From: Erinaceus europaeus
Lineage: Eukaryota; Chordata; Mammalia; Eulipotyphla; Erinaceidae
Assembly: GCF_950295315.1 (NCBI RefSeq)
Contig: NC_080164.1
Span: forward strand, 15,120,427-15,184,426
Length of the DNA: 64,000 nucleotides
Direction of reading: 5' to 3'
Numbering within the stretch: the stretch's first letter is position 1; each line of letters opens with the position of its first letter. The position numbers were made by a program, and so were the translations under genes. This document shows positions 10,747 to 22,221 of this stretch, one piece after another. The notes beneath the pieces are model-generated. The model saw nothing but the letters and a program-made list of their open reading frames with translations. It had not been told where the DNA came from and ran no database searches.

Positions 10747-12067
10747 GGAACACAGTGGGCTTTCTCCTCAAGATGACACTAATTCTGGAATGTCAATTCC
10801 CCGCATAAACCCCGCCGTCAACCCCAGTATCTCTCCAGCCCATGGCGTGGCCCGTTCATCCTCATTGCCATCATCCAACAGCAGCATGGTACCCACTCGC
10901 ATAAACCGCCAACAGAGCTCAGACCTTCATAGCAGCAGTCACAGTAATCCCAGCAACAGCCAAGGGAATTTTGGATGCTCACCTGGAAATCAGATTGTAG
11001 CCAGTGTTGCCTTAAACCAGGGGCAGGCCAGTTCCCAGAGCACTAACCCCTCTCTAAACCTCACTAATCCTCCCATGGAAGGTACAGGAATATCCCTCTC
11101 ACAGTTCATGTCTCCTAGGAGACAGGTTGGTTCTGGATTGGCAACGAGGCCCAGGATGCCGAACAATTCATTTCCTCCCAATATACCCACAATTAGCTCC
11201 CCTGTTGGCATGACAAGTAGTGCCTGTAACAATAGTAACCGATCTTATTCAAACATCCCAGTACCATCTTTGCAGAACATGAATGAAGGACCCAATAACT
11301 CCACGGGCTTCTCTGCCAGCTCCCCAGTCCTCAGGCAGATGAGCTCACAGAATTCACCTAGTAGATTAAATATCCAGCCAGCAAAAGCTGAGTCCAAAGA
11401 TAACAAGGAGATTACATCCATTTTAAACGAGATGATTCAGTCTGACAACAGCTCTGGTGACTGCAAAACTCTGGATTCCGGGCTTCTGCATAACAGTGAC
11501 AGACTCTCCGAAGGAGACAACAAATACTCCCAAACCAGCCACAAGCTGGTGCAACTCTTGACGACGACCGCGGAGCAGCAGCTCCGGCACGCGGAGATAG
11601 ACACAAGTTGCAAAGAGGTCCTGTCCTGCACAGCCGCTTCCAACTCGGCCTCTGCTAACCCTTCGGGCGGCTCCTGCCCCTCGTCTCATAGCTCGCTGAC
11701 AGAGAGGCACAAAATCCTCCACCGGCTCTTACAGGAGGGCAGCCCCTCAGATATCACCACTTTGTCTGTTGAGCCTGAGAAAAAGGACACCGCAGCTGCC
11801 GGTGTGTCAGTGACGGGACAGGTGCAGGGCAGCTCCGGCATAAAGCTCGAACTGGATGCTTCAAAGAAAAAAGAATCAAAAGACCATCAGCTCCTACGCT
11901 ACCTTTTAGATAAAGACGAGAAAGATTTACGCTCGACCCCCAGCCTGAGCCTGGACGATGTCAAGGTGAAAGTGGAAAAGAAGGAGCAGATGGATCCTTG
12001 TAACACAAACACAACCCCAATGACCAGACCTGCTCCTGAGGAAATTAAGCTGGAATCCCAGAACCAG
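10747..12067 (+). CDS. NCOA1: NCOA1 coding exon 2 of window (receptor-interaction domain)
   Basis: 1321 nt, AG at 10745-10746 and GT at 12068, encoding 440 full codons (about 367-806). It carries the Ser/Thr-rich linker and the nuclear-receptor interaction domain: LVQLL at 11546-11560 (633-637), LHRLL at 11717-11731 (690-694) and LRYLL at 11894-11908 (749-753). These helices dock in the AF-2 groove of liganded receptors. SUMO consensus sites IKLE (K732) and VKVE (K774) surround the third box. All three boxes keep every Leu. The frame stays open 114 nt past the donor, but the sequence beyond is unlike SRC-1 and the next exon matches in phase, so that extension is intron. Confidence 0.98.
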
Positions 12068-12309
12068 GTGGGTCATTCCTGGTTGCACACAAGGAGTGAG
12101 TCCTTTCCCGGTCATTTGTTTTACTCCATCCCAAGTCCACATTGCGTCTGTGTTTTGTCGTATCCCCTGGGCATATATTGAAAGGTTAGTGTCAGTGGTT
12201 GAAAAACCACAGGACCCCATTTAGAACTTGGGAGAATACTAATATTATTGTGGCATTCTGTGAAAGTAGGTATTTCTTCTGTAAAATCAGAGTTCACGTC
12301 TTTGGAGAA

Positions 12310-12592
12310 TTTTTTTTTTTTTTTTAATTTACTTATTCCCTTTTGTTGCCCTTGTTGTTTTATTGTTGTAGTTATTATCGTTGTTGTTGTTGGATAGGAC
12401 AGAGAGAAATGGAGAGAGGAGGAGAAGACAGAGGGGGAGAGAAAGACAGACACCTGCAGACCTGCTTCACCACCTGTGAAGCGACTCCCCTGCAGGTGGG
12501 GAGCCGGGCCGGGGGCTCTAACCGGGATCCTTACACCAGTCCTTGCGCTTTGCGCCATGTGCTTAACCTGCTGCGCTATTGCCCGAGTCCCA
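12310..12592 (-). repeat. tRNA-derived SINE, family A
   Basis: A full-length minus-strand copy with T-rich left end. Starts 243 bp after the donor of the large exon. Confidence 0.9.
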
Positions 12593-13002
12593 GAGAATTT
12601 TTTTAAATGTCTTTCCTACTCTCCCCTTCTCTGACTCTCATCTGTTAGATCTCTCTGACAATAGAACCCAGGAATCTGTTTTCAAGAAGCTCATGAGAGA
12701 ACTCTAATGAATAATTAAGTTTGGGAAGGAAAGACAACCTCGTCTGACTTGCTCAGTCAGTTCATTTCCTTTTAAATATCGTCTCTAAGATTGTTTTCCT
12801 TTTCATCGGACAGCTCTCAGTGCCTATCAGGAGTTTGATTATTCTGGGTGGAAGGGTATGTAGTATACCCTGAAGGTGAACACAACATAAATGAGCCTTT
12901 TAGGAACCTCTGTATTGAGGCTGGGGTGGGGTAAAGTGAATAGGAAGCTTCAGTTATCGAATCATTGCTTATGGGACCTGAGCAAGTGTAAGAAAAAAAA
13001 AA

Positions 13003-13310
13003 TACAGTTAAATGCGCATGGCACAAAGCTCAAGGACTGGCTAAGAATCCTGGTTTAAGCTCCAGGCTCCTCACCTGCAGGGGGGGCTCACTTCATAAGC
13101 AGTGAAGCAGGTCTGCAGGTGTCTATCTTCCTCTCCCCCTCTCTGTCTTCTCCTCCTCTCTTGATTTCTCTCTGCCCTATCCAACAACAATGACAGTCAT
13201 AACAACAGTTATAATAACAACAACAATGAACAACAAAAGGTGAAAAAATGGCTTTCAGGAGTAGTGGATTCATAGTGCAGGCACCGAGCCCCAGACATAA
13301 CCCTGAAGGC
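13003..13310 (+). repeat. tRNA-derived SINE, family A2, 5' truncated
   Basis: The head begins at AAATGCGCATGGCACAAAG; the A2 tail module is present and runs into a GGAA repeat. Confidence 0.85.
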
Positions 13311-13312
13311 GA

Positions 13313-13383
13313 AAGGAAGGAAGGAAGGAAGGAAGGAAGGAAGGAAGGAAGGAAGGAAGGAAGGAAGGAAGGAAGGAAGGAAA
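13313..13383 (+). repeat. (GGAA)n microsatellite
   Basis: About 17 tandem GGAA units grown from the A-rich tail of the preceding SINE. Confidence 0.95.
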
Positions 13384-13539
13384 TATAATAGTTCCTGCCT
13401 TCCACTAACTTACAAATGATGATGTAGACAGACTGTAAGCACCTGTGAAATAAATAAAAAGGTATTTATAGGGTACTTTTCCAGTAGGGATCTCTCCACT
13501 GTGAGATGGGTTTCAAGCTTAACGGACACAGGCCCTTCC

Positions 13540-13890
13540 AGTTCCTTGAATCAGCCTGATGTCATGCCCTCTCCTCAGGGGAGTCTCTCTTTTCCCTCGG
13601 GCAGGTCACCGCGTTCTAAACATGGAGGTCCTTGCCCTTCCCGGGATGAGTCTCATCTCTTTTAAGCATCTCCTGCCTAGCTCTCCATTCACAAACCAGT
13701 TCAGACATCCTTCACAAACCAGTTCAGACATCAGCTCTGTAAAGCTTTCCCCAACAGTCCTAGTAAACAGTTCCTTCCTCTCCACTCTCACAGTGCTTGG
13801 AGCTCTGTTTACTGTCTGTAATAACACAATTTCGATTATTCTTTTACACATGTGCTCTGAAGATGAAACTGACACTCTTCTTTTGGTATA
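13540..13890. repeat. L2-like ancient repeat with internal duplication
   Basis: It resembles the L2 3'-end pattern (pyrimidine-rich, CTTTCCCCAACAGTC, ACAATTTCGATTATTC). A 22-bp segment is duplicated with a 23-bp period at 13688 and 13711. Recognition is by eye only. Confidence 0.4.
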
Positions 13891-13994
13891 CCTAAGCTAA
13901 AATATTTGTAAAGGTGAACCCAACTTTCAATCACAACTATATTAAGCTCTTGCTCTCTATAGTTAACTTTAACAGTCATAGATTATAAAATAGT

Positions 13995-14285
13995 GTGTGG
14001 GGGGGTATAGCGCAGCGGGTTAAGCACACATGCCACAAAGCGTAAGACCTGCCTAAGGATCTCTGTTCGAGCCCCAGCTTCCCACCTGCAGGGGCAGTGA
14101 AGCATGTCTGCAGGTGTCTAGCTTTCTCTCCTCCTCTCTGTCTTCTCCTCCTCTTTCAATTTCTCTCTGTCCTATCCAACAATAACAATAAGGGCAACAA
14201 AATGGGGAAAATGGCCTCCAGGAGCATTCGATTCGTAGTACAGGCACCAAGCCACAGCGATAACCCTGGAGGCAAAAACAAACAA
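13995..14285 (+). repeat. tRNA-derived SINE, family A2
   Basis: Head GGTATAGCGCAGCGGGTTAA, shortened body, A2 tail module and AACAAAACAAAAC end. Confidence 0.87.
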
Positions 14286-14761
14286 AACAAAACAAAAACC
14301 AGTGCCACCCCTGTCCATTTGTTTTGGTGCATCTGCACAGGCACCTGCTCAATTTAAAACTAGGAACAGGATTACAAGATCCTAAGAGGTGTTCATCTTT
14401 AGTAGATAATGCCAGTTTCCTTGGCATATGAAAATTTCTTCCAGTTACTACTTTTTCTTTCTCTCTCTTTCTTCCTTTCTTTCGCTCTTGTTCTTACGAA
14501 TGCTTGGTATTGTCCTTGATATTTTAGACACTGTAGGGTCATGTACTGGCATCTCAGTGTTTGGATTTGCATTTCCCTGAGAAATGTTTAGCAGTCGTTT
14601 GGATGTCTTCTTCGTGAATCGCCCAGTCACATGTCTTGCCCATTTTCCAATGTGTTGTTTTATATATTGAATTGTAAGGGTTCTTTTTTTTTTTTTTTTT
14701 TAATAAGCACTAGAGATTGTGGGAATGTAAATTGATCCAGTTCCTGAAAACCACACCTTTT

Positions 14762-14965
14762 TAAAAAATTATTTATTTATTAGATACAGTCAGAAATCAA
14801 GAGTGGAGTGGGGGAGAGGGAGGGAGAGAGACAGAGAGACCCTTGCAGCCCTGTTTTCACTGCTTGTGAAGCTTTCCCCCTGCAGGCGGGGACCAAGGGC
14901 TTGAACCCAGGTCCTTGAGCACTGTAATGTGTGTGCTTAACCAGGTGCGCCACTGCCTGGCCCCC
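14762..14965 (-). repeat. tRNA-derived SINE, family B
   Basis: A minus-strand copy from the ATTTATTTATTAGATACAG tail to the GGGGCCAGGCAGTGGCGC head. Confidence 0.88.
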
Positions 14966-15050
14966 TAAGAATTCTTCATGTATTTTGAACATGAGTTGTG
15001 GGAGAGGGTGTTTGCTAATATATTGCTGATACCTTCTCTGCGACACGGCT

Positions 15051-15093
15051 TTTTTCTTTTCTTTTCTTTTCTTTTCTTTTCTTTTCTTTTCTT
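15051..15093 (+). repeat. (TTTTC)n microsatellite
   Basis: About eight TTTTC pentamer units. Confidence 0.93.
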
Positions 15094-15214
15094 GGAATGG
15101 TGCTTTTTGGTGAAGCAGGTTTCTTTATTTTAATGGGACCCAGCATATCAGTTTTTCATTAACACATGTGTAACAAGACATATTTTAAAATCTCTATTTT
15201 AGTTCCAAAATAGA

Positions 15215-15410
15215 GACATCCAAGTCTATTAAAGTTGGATGTATAAGTATATTGTGACATATTCATATAATGGGATACTATTCAGCAGTGAAAACAAATG
15301 AATTACTGCTTCATGGCCAAATGTCTGAAAGTCAGAAATGTAATGTTACGTAGAAGAAGCCAGATATCTAAAAGATACATATATTTTGTATACTCTGACT
15401 ACACAGTCTG
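15215..15410 (+). repeat. Old L1 3'-region fragment
   Basis: It contains AATGGGATACTATTCAGCAG, a well-known pattern near the 3' end of mammalian L1 ORF2. Diverged and non-coding. Confidence 0.55.
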
Positions 15411-16122
15411 TAAACAAAAATTGTAGTTGAGTTAAATAATAAAACCCAGATGGGAAGATACTTGATATTGATGACATATTTCAGAGTATTTGTAATAGAA
15501 TAATGTTGTGGAAAAAAGATACAGTCCTACCACACATAAACTAGCAGACATGCTTCTTATTCCCATCCAATTCCTAAGAGGGAAGTGAGCTGCCTGGCAT
15601 CTTTTGAAACTAATATACTATCTCTGAAAAAGTTTCCCAGGCTGTTCAAATTATAAAAAGTTATGTCAGTTTATGTTTCACTTTATCACAAAAGTAATTC
15701 AGTGAAAATTTTTGAAAACTGTGACAGAAAAAAAAATCACCTATGATGCTGTCAATCTTGACACTTCTTTTCAGCCCTTTTTTTTTTTTTTTAGCACATC
15801 GACTTTATACCAGGATGTATTGGATGAACACTGTGCGTGTTATGTTATTGGGCTGTCAGAAAAATCATGACACATTTTTGCATAGAAAAAGAAAAAAAAA
15901 CCTCATGACTTTTTCCGACCAGCCAATAGCATCATGCCACAGGTACCCAGATATCTATCATGTTACTCGTTTCAGTGAGGCCCCGTCTTTCTAGTTGCTT
16001 CCTCCTTCCTTCACTCTCAGATTTGCACTGGGTTCATAGAGTTTAAAGGAGCAGGATTTTTCTGCACTGTCTCAGATGATAACGTGGCACATCCGTTCTC
16101 TAATGTTGGTTTCCTTTCTTAG

Positions 16123-16303
16123 TTTGCAGCTGACCTTGACCAGTTTGATCAGTTACTACCCACGCTGGAGAAGGCGGCACAGCTGCCAGGCTTATGTGAG
16201 GCAGACAGGATGGATGGTGCCGTCAGCAGTGTAGCCATCAAATCGGAGATCCTGCCGGCTTCACTTCAGTCCACCACTGCCAGACCCACTGCCCGGCTGA
16301 ATA
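16123..16303 (+). CDS. NCOA1: NCOA1 coding exon 3 of window
   Basis: 181 nt, AG at 16121-16122 and GT at 16304. It opens in phase 0 with FAADLDQFDQLLPTLEKAAQ and ends one base into an Arg codon, about residues 807-867. The segment links the receptor-interaction domain to AD1. An IKSE motif (a possible SUMO consensus) lies in IKSEILPAS. A TAG at 16302-16304 sits across the donor; using GT at 16304 restores the Arg codon with exon 4, which fixes the border. Confidence 0.96.
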
Positions 16304-16586
16304 GTATGTGTCAGAGGCCAAAACCTCTTTTCCATTGTTTAATGATAATGTGAATTAGCATTTTCTCGCTCACCATTATTGTACAAACCGTTTGTTGGTT
16401 AAGAGTGAACTCTCTCTCCGTCAGTGCCACTGTAAATAATACTCAGTTACAGTTAGACGCATGAGCATCCTGTGTCACGTGTTGTTGTGACAAGGAATGG
16501 ACGCAGAGCATTGGGCAAGCGCGATGACTTGAAAACACTGAGCAGTTTCTTGGCTCAGGTTGGTTGGTTTGTTTTGTTTTGTTTTA

Positions 16587-16708
16587 CCAGAGCTGTGGTC
16601 TGCTCTGGCTTCTGGTGGTGCAGGGGATTTTGAACCTGTGACGTCAGAGCCTGAGGCATGAGGGTCTCTTTGCATAACCATTATGCTATCTGCCACCACC
16701 CTCACCCC
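16587..16708 (-). repeat. tRNA-derived SINE, family C
   Basis: Minus-strand copy: ACCAGAGCTG tail side, CCTGAGGCATGAGGGTCTC, and head GCATAACCATTATGCTATC (all as read on the + strand). Confidence 0.82.
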
Positions 16709-17025
16709 CATAGCTCAGTTCTTAAGCCTTTACACTGCAGGGAGAGGGGGAGAACAGAGCGCCATTCCACCATCCAGGGAGTGCCTTTGGGGCTGCCCGT
16801 GGGGCTCCCCTGTGGTGCTGGCCATGGAAACCACCACCTTGCCGCTCTGTGATAAGGCATGCCCTCCTCCCCACTGGTCACCTCAAGGACCCACCTCTTG
16901 TGTAATCCTGGAACTTCAGAGAGATTCCTGAGCCCAGCGTCTACTAAACTTTCTTGGCTGTGACAGCCCTCCTCTCAAGTAAAACGTAAGACCCCACAGA
17001 ATTGGAGAACTGTAAGAACAACTGT

Positions 17026-17192
17026 GTGGTCCAGGAGGTGGCACAGTGGATAAAGCACTGGATTCTCAACCATAAGGTCCTGAGTTCACTCCCTGGCAGC
17101 ACATGTACCAGAGTGATATCTGGTTCTTTCTTCTCTGCCTTTCTTTCTCATGAATACATACATAAAGTCTTTAAAAAAAAAAAAAAAAAAGA
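17026..17192 (+). repeat. tRNA-derived SINE, family D
   Basis: Full-length family D with GGTGGCACAGTGGATAAAGC head, GGTCCTGAGTTCAC B box and a poly(A) tail. Confidence 0.87.
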
Positions 17193-18261
17193 ACAACTGG
17201 ATTGAAGTAAGTCCCTACCCTTCTGGATTAGTATTCTCCTTGATGGTATAATATTCAGTACTTTAAATTTGTGAAGCTAGAGCTGTCATCAGATCCTAAA
17301 GTTTAACCAGATAGTGACAGTTCCACTGTGTGGCCTGGAGACTAGCCAGCTCCCTGGGAATGTGCCCATGCCAACATCCTGTCCCCCTCCAGCAAGGCCT
17401 GTGTCCTGCCCAGAAGCTCCCTTCTGGTGCCTTTTGTGCACAGTTTTTTCTTTCTCATATCAGTATTACTTTTCACACCATGATAGGCCTTTAAATGTAC
17501 ATGACAATACATTTTTTATACATTTTCTGTATGAATTTGGTTTTCTACCAAGTTTCTTTCTGAAATTTGTTCCCTTTCCCACCATTTAGTTTTCTGGAGT
17601 GGTTGATAAATTTGGGCTCTCTGTCCACATATGGTGGGGAAAACCTAGAGTGGAAAACACTGGCAGTCAGTGTTTGTTTAGGTAAGTGAGAAGCTTCTGC
17701 TGCAGTATGTGCTGGTCATAGAAGGCCTGCGGAGAGGGTGATGGTGGTGTCTCTCGCAGCAGCACGAGCACCCATGCTGGGGGGACTTCCCTGGTCAGGA
17801 CGCCCACTTTGGTCTTTGTCACCTTCATCCCACAGCAGGGCAGACACCAGAGCAGGGATTCTGGGGGGCTCCCCCCAAGGGAAATTCTTCTTTGTCTTGT
17901 TAAGTGTTTTCCAGTTTAGTTGAAGGTTCACCACTGGTTTGTCACCTGCTTAAGCTCTCAGAAGCGGTTAATTGTTCTAGCTGCCAGAGTTCTTCGGCTT
18001 TCCCTCCAGCTGTAGACTGTGCCTTACCTCCCACCCACCCCATCCCCCCCCCCACACACACACCCTTTTCTTTTCTGACTTTACCCCAGTGATACTTCTG
18101 GAGGGAAAGTCGAATCCAGGTGATACATCTACCACAGTGACCAGAAAACCTCCTTAGGCTCATTCACATACAAGAAGACTAAGAAGTTAGCTCCAGAGGA
18201 TGGTGAAGAGAAAACGCCGAGAGCCAAAACCTTGCCGGCAGTTAGTCTGCCTGCTTTCAAC

Positions 18262-18379
18262 TCTCTCTCTCTCTCTCTTTCCCTCCCTCTCTCTCTCTCT
18301 TTCTCTTTCTCTCTCTCTCCCTCTCTCTCTCTTTCTCTCTCTCCCCCCTCTCTCTTTCCCTCCCTCTCTCTCTCTCCCT

Positions 18380-18420
<41 letters not shown>
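18262..18420 (+). repeat. CT-rich polypyrimidine tract
   Basis: About 160 bases of almost pure C/T, mostly TCTC with TTTC and CCCT interruptions. Confidence 0.95.
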
Positions 18421-18424
<4 letters not shown>

Positions 18425-18696
18425 GTGTGACCACGTGATTAAAATGCTGTTAGAAATGTGCTGGCAGAGCTTACCCAGACACTGGCTGCCTTTCAGCATG
18501 GGTGATTAGGGAGCATATTGTTGAGCAAGACATGCACAAGTACCTCTCCCAGCAATACTTTCAAAACTCTATTAGGTCTTTTTTTTCCCCCCCGGGGTAG
18601 GTGGTGTTAAGGAAGCAGCATCTGATTCTTTTTTGAGTTGTTTTAATTTCAGCTAAATTGAAGTTATCATTTGCCGTAGAGAATTAAAAACTATTA

Positions 18697-18900
18697 GGGC
18701 CAAGTGGTGGCACACCTGGTTGAGTGCACATGTTACAGTGCGTAGGGACCCAGGTTCAAGCTCCCAGTCCCCACCTGCACGGGGAAAGCTCTGCGAGTGG
18801 TTGAAGCAGGGCTGCACGTGTCTCTCTCCCTCTCTATCACCTCCTTCCCTCTCAGTTTCTGGCTATCTCTATCCAATAAATAAATAAGTAAATATAATTT
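18697..18900 (+). repeat. tRNA-derived SINE, family B
   Basis: Head GGGCCAAGTGGTGGCACACC, B box, CT body, CCAATAAATAAATAAG tail. Confidence 0.88.
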
Positions 18901-18923
18901 TTTAAAAAATTGATAAAAGAGGG

Positions 18924-19195
18924 AATTGGGCGGTAGCACAGCAGGTTAAGCGCACGTGGCGCAAAGCACAAGGACCAGGGTAAGGATCCCGGTTCGAGCC
19001 CCCAGCTCCCCACCTGCAGGGGAGTCACTTCACAAGTGGTGAAGCAGGTCTGCAGGTGTCTGGCTTTCTCTCCCCCTCTCTTGTCTTCCCCTCGTCTCTC
19101 CATTTCTCTCTGTCCTATCCAACAACGTTGACATCAGTAACAACAATAATAATAACTACAATAAAAAAGGGAAAACAAATAGATATTTTTAAAAT
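18924..19195 (+). repeat. tRNA-derived SINE, family A
   Basis: Head GGGCGGTAGCACAGCAGGTT, B box GGTTCGAGCC, full body and tail. Confidence 0.9.
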
Positions 19196-19246
19196 TGAAA
19201 AAAGAATTACAAACCATTTAAAGTGTACATCAAAGTGATTTACTCA

Positions 19247-19440
19247 GGGCCGGGTGGTAGCGCACATGTTGCAGTGTGCGAGGATCCAAGTTTGAGCCCC
19301 CCATCCCCACCTGCAGGGGGAAAGCTTCGCAAGTAGTGAAGCAGGGCTGCAGGTGTCTCTCTGTCTCTCTCCTTCTCTTATCACCCCCTTCCCTCTTGAT
19401 TTCTGGCTATTGCTATCTGATACATAAAGATCATTTTTTT
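19247..19440 (+). repeat. tRNA-derived SINE, family B, head shortened
   Basis: The head goes directly from GGTAGCGCAC to ATGTTGCAGTG, lacking the CTGGTTGAGCGC part. Confidence 0.85.
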
Positions 19441-19499
19441 TCAAAGTGATTTGCTCTATACACGCAGTATAAAAAGAAAGATACCCTCATGTCTAGTTA

Positions 19500-19690
19500 A
19501 CTAACACATTTATCCCCTCACACATTTATTTACTTTTTGGTGAAAACACTGTTCTACTCTCAACAAACTTTAATTATACAGTGTGCTGTTATCAACTCTC
19601 ATCGCCATGTCTCCCATTAGATCCTAAGAACTTACTCATCTTACAGCTGAGCCACGCGATTCTCTGACATCTTGTTATATGTGTTACACC
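19500..19690. repeat. Old L1-like 3'-UTR sequence
   Basis: It contains CATTAGATCCTAAGAACTTA followed by CATCTTACAGCTGA, a pattern I associate with ancient L1 3' ends. Not verified. Confidence 0.35.
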
Positions 19691-20455
19691 GTGTTACACC
19701 ATGCATTTAACTAGTACTGATTTAAAGGAAAAGGCACAAACCTCTACATTTTATGAGCTGCGTCAGTCTGCTGTGTCCCTCTTGGCTATTTCCACATCCT
19801 TAGCCTATGAGGGTGGATCTGACTTTTGAGGTTTTGTCAATTTATCCAGAACCAGATTTGTTAATCCAAAAAGGAAAATGCTTTAGCACGTGCACAACCC
19901 AAGTTAAAGCCCAGGCCCTACCCGCTACCTGCTACATTGAAGGAAGGTTTAGTCCTGTGGTCTCTTTCATTCTCTGCTTTGCTGTCTCTGTCTAAAATAA
20001 ACAGAAGCGAACAATACTTTTTTTTTTTTTTATCAGAACCAAAGTTAGTTGTAACTATAAGAAGATAGATTTTTTTGAAAGACTTTTATTTCTAGAATTC
20101 AATAAAATAATTCTAAAAAGATTCCAAGAATCTTTTTTCACTTATTCCAAGTTGGAATAAGTGAAGGACTTCTCGAAATAGTTTTTTTTTTAATGTTCTG
20201 TGAATATACATACCCTATGGTGACTTTTTTTAGACTTATTAATTTCTAGTACATGAAAAATACTGCTTAACTACAAAATACTGAGTTTCACATAAAACAT
20301 TTTCAGTAGCGTGAGAACACATTTTAATTTTTGTCTTTTTCAAGTTACATTTAGCGTAGCATGTGTCCTTCATTACTACAAAGTTGTAATGAGTGATATT
20401 AGTGGAGAGATTATTTGCCACGTATCTGAATGTGTCTGAAATAAAGATTCTGAAT

Positions 20456-20745
20456 AGGGAGTCAGTCGGTAGCACAGTGGGTTAAGTGCAGGTGACGCAA
20501 AGTGCAAGGACCAGGGTAAGAATCCCGGTGTAAGCCCCCGGCTCCCCACCTGCAGGCGGGTCGCCTCACAAGCAGTGAGGCAGGTCTACAGGTGTCTTAT
20601 CTTTCTCTCCCCCTCTCTGTCTTCCCCTCCTCTCTCCATTTCTCACTATCCTATCCAACACAACAACATCAATAACAATAACTACAACGTTAAAACAATA
20701 AGGGCAACAGAAGGGAATGAATAAATAAATATTAAAATTTAAAAA
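20456..20745 (+). repeat. tRNA-derived SINE, family A
   Basis: Head GTCGGTAGCACAGTGGGTTA, body and tail complete; abuts a family D fragment. Confidence 0.88.
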
Positions 20746-20878
20746 AGCATTGTACTCTCAAGCATTACGTCCCAAGTTCAATCACTGTTAGTACCCGTAC
20801 CAGAGTGATGTCTGGTTCAGATTTCTCTCTCTCCTACTTTGTCATGAATAAATAAATAAATTCTTAAAAAAAAAAAAG
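20746..20878 (+). repeat. tRNA-derived SINE, family D, 5' truncated
   Basis: Begins inside the head at CTCTCAAGCATTACGTCC and retains AGAGTGATGTCTGGTTC and the AAATAAATAAAT tail. Confidence 0.78.
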
Positions 20879-21012
20879 TTCTTGGTAGAATCGCTAGGTC
20901 AATGCATGAACACATTTTGTCAAACGATCTTTTCGCTACTCTGCCAGCGTGCACACAGATAATGTCCCCCTCTCCTCACATCCTTGCCAGTCATCTAAAG
21001 TACGACCTTTCT

Positions 21013-21228
21013 TTTTTTAAACTTTTTAAAAATCATCTTTATTTATTGGCTAGAGACAGCCAGAGATTGATAACGAAGGGGTGATAGAGACAGAGAGACA
21101 CCTGCCATGCTGTTTCATCACTTGCAAAGCTTTCCCCGTGCAGGTGGAGACCAGGGGCTTGAACCTGGACCCTTGCGCACTGCAACATGTGCGCTCTGCT
21201 CGACCAGGTGCGCCACCACCTGGCCCCA
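21013..21228 (-). repeat. tRNA-derived SINE, family B
   Basis: A minus-strand copy from the ATCTTTATTTATTGGCTAGA tail to the GGGGCCAGGTGGTGGCGC head. Confidence 0.88.
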
Positions 21229-21449
21229 TCATCTCGCCAGTCTAATTGCTTTCTTTATTTTAGTAGCTAAGATACAGTTTTAATTTGTATTTCTTTCCTT
21301 GCCAGTTGGCAGGTTGGTCATTTTTCAGTGATTTTTGTGATTTATTCATATTCTTTATTGGGTTGTGTTTAGCTTAATCACAGGGAGGTTTGTATGTTAG
21401 AGAAAGTAGTCCTTCGTCTCATTGTATTTTTTTTTTTTTTAATAATAAG

Positions 21450-21562
21450 AAGAAAAACTACAACTGCTATGCAGAGTCTCTGCCAAGTGTAACACGAAAC
21501 TGAACCGGAAGCCTCTTTACCGACAGCTGAAGAAAATTCACCATGAACAGCGGCATCACTAA
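21450..21562 (+). other. Possible alternative terminal exon or short retrosequence
   Basis: A T14 tract (21427-21440) followed by AG at 21448-21449 makes a plausible acceptor. Read in the phase left by the preceding NCOA1 exon (16303), the sequence stays open for 36 codons to TAA at 21560-21562, including LNRKPLYRQLKKIHHEQRHH. A poly(A) run begins near 21612, so it may instead be the 3' end of a retroposed transcript. I do not recognise the peptide and saw no AATAAA. An open frame of this length can arise by chance. Confidence 0.2.
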
Positions 21563-22166
21563 ATACTGAACCAGCAGAGCAGAGCCGTCCAATAGAACCA
21601 CTCAGGGCTAAAAAAAAAAAAAAAACAAAAAAACACTTCCTAAGTTGTGTGCCAAAATGCTTGACTCTTTTACTAATAGAAGATTTTTTTTTAACTTTTC
21701 TTAACTTACATATTTATCTTGCTGGTACTAGAATGCCTAGTTGAGGATATATTTTACTTTTCCACATTGGGGTGGAGAAAATATCTTTCCTTTGTGAAGA
21801 TAATAGAAACATTAATAACTTGATAGAGGAGATGTGAAAGGGCTTCTGTCCTTCCCCTAGTTCAGCCACCTTTCTCCAGTACCAAGATGAGTCAGGCACT
21901 GAGGTCAGATGCTTCCCTTTTTAAATTACCCAGGTCTCAACAACTGTGCTGTAAGCCATCATCCCCCAAAGATGATGATTTTTTAATGTAAAACTTAAAT
22001 ATATATATGGTGCCTGTGTTGTGTTAACATACATACACTCTTCCTCCTGATTAAAAATAGTAGATTTATTTTTCTGGAGAAAGAGAGATGACTCATGTAT
22101 TTCTTAAATCAGCAAATAATTGAAATAATTTTAGACAACTCAGTTTCTAAAGAGGCCCCTGAAAGG

Positions 22167-22169
<3 letters not shown>

Positions 22170-22208
<39 letters not shown>
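22170..22208 (+). repeat. (TG)n microsatellite
   Basis: About 19 TG units. Confidence 0.95.
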
Positions 22209-22209
<1 letters not shown>

Positions 22210-22221
22210 AAGAATAAAAAC

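Larger units (their letters stand above)
12068..16122 (+). other. NCOA1: Intron 2 of window
   Basis: 4055 bp with four SINEs, an L2-like block, old L1 sequence and two simple repeats (GGAA and TTTTC). Unique sequence at 12.6-13.0 and 15.41-16.12 kb. Confidence 0.88.

Noticed and set aside
11412..11722. Minus-strand open frames opposite the receptor-box exon
   Set aside because: They are shadows of the + strand coding exon, with no start context or similarity.
12068..12181. Open frame continuing 37 codons past the large NCOA1 exon
   Set aside because: A GT donor at 12068 and phase-matched continuation at 16123 explain the gene; the extension has no similarity to SRC-1. Intron retention would be needed.
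18129..18499. Arg-Glu-rich and Ser-Leu-rich open frames
   Set aside because: Translation of a CT/AG tract; low complexity, no gene.
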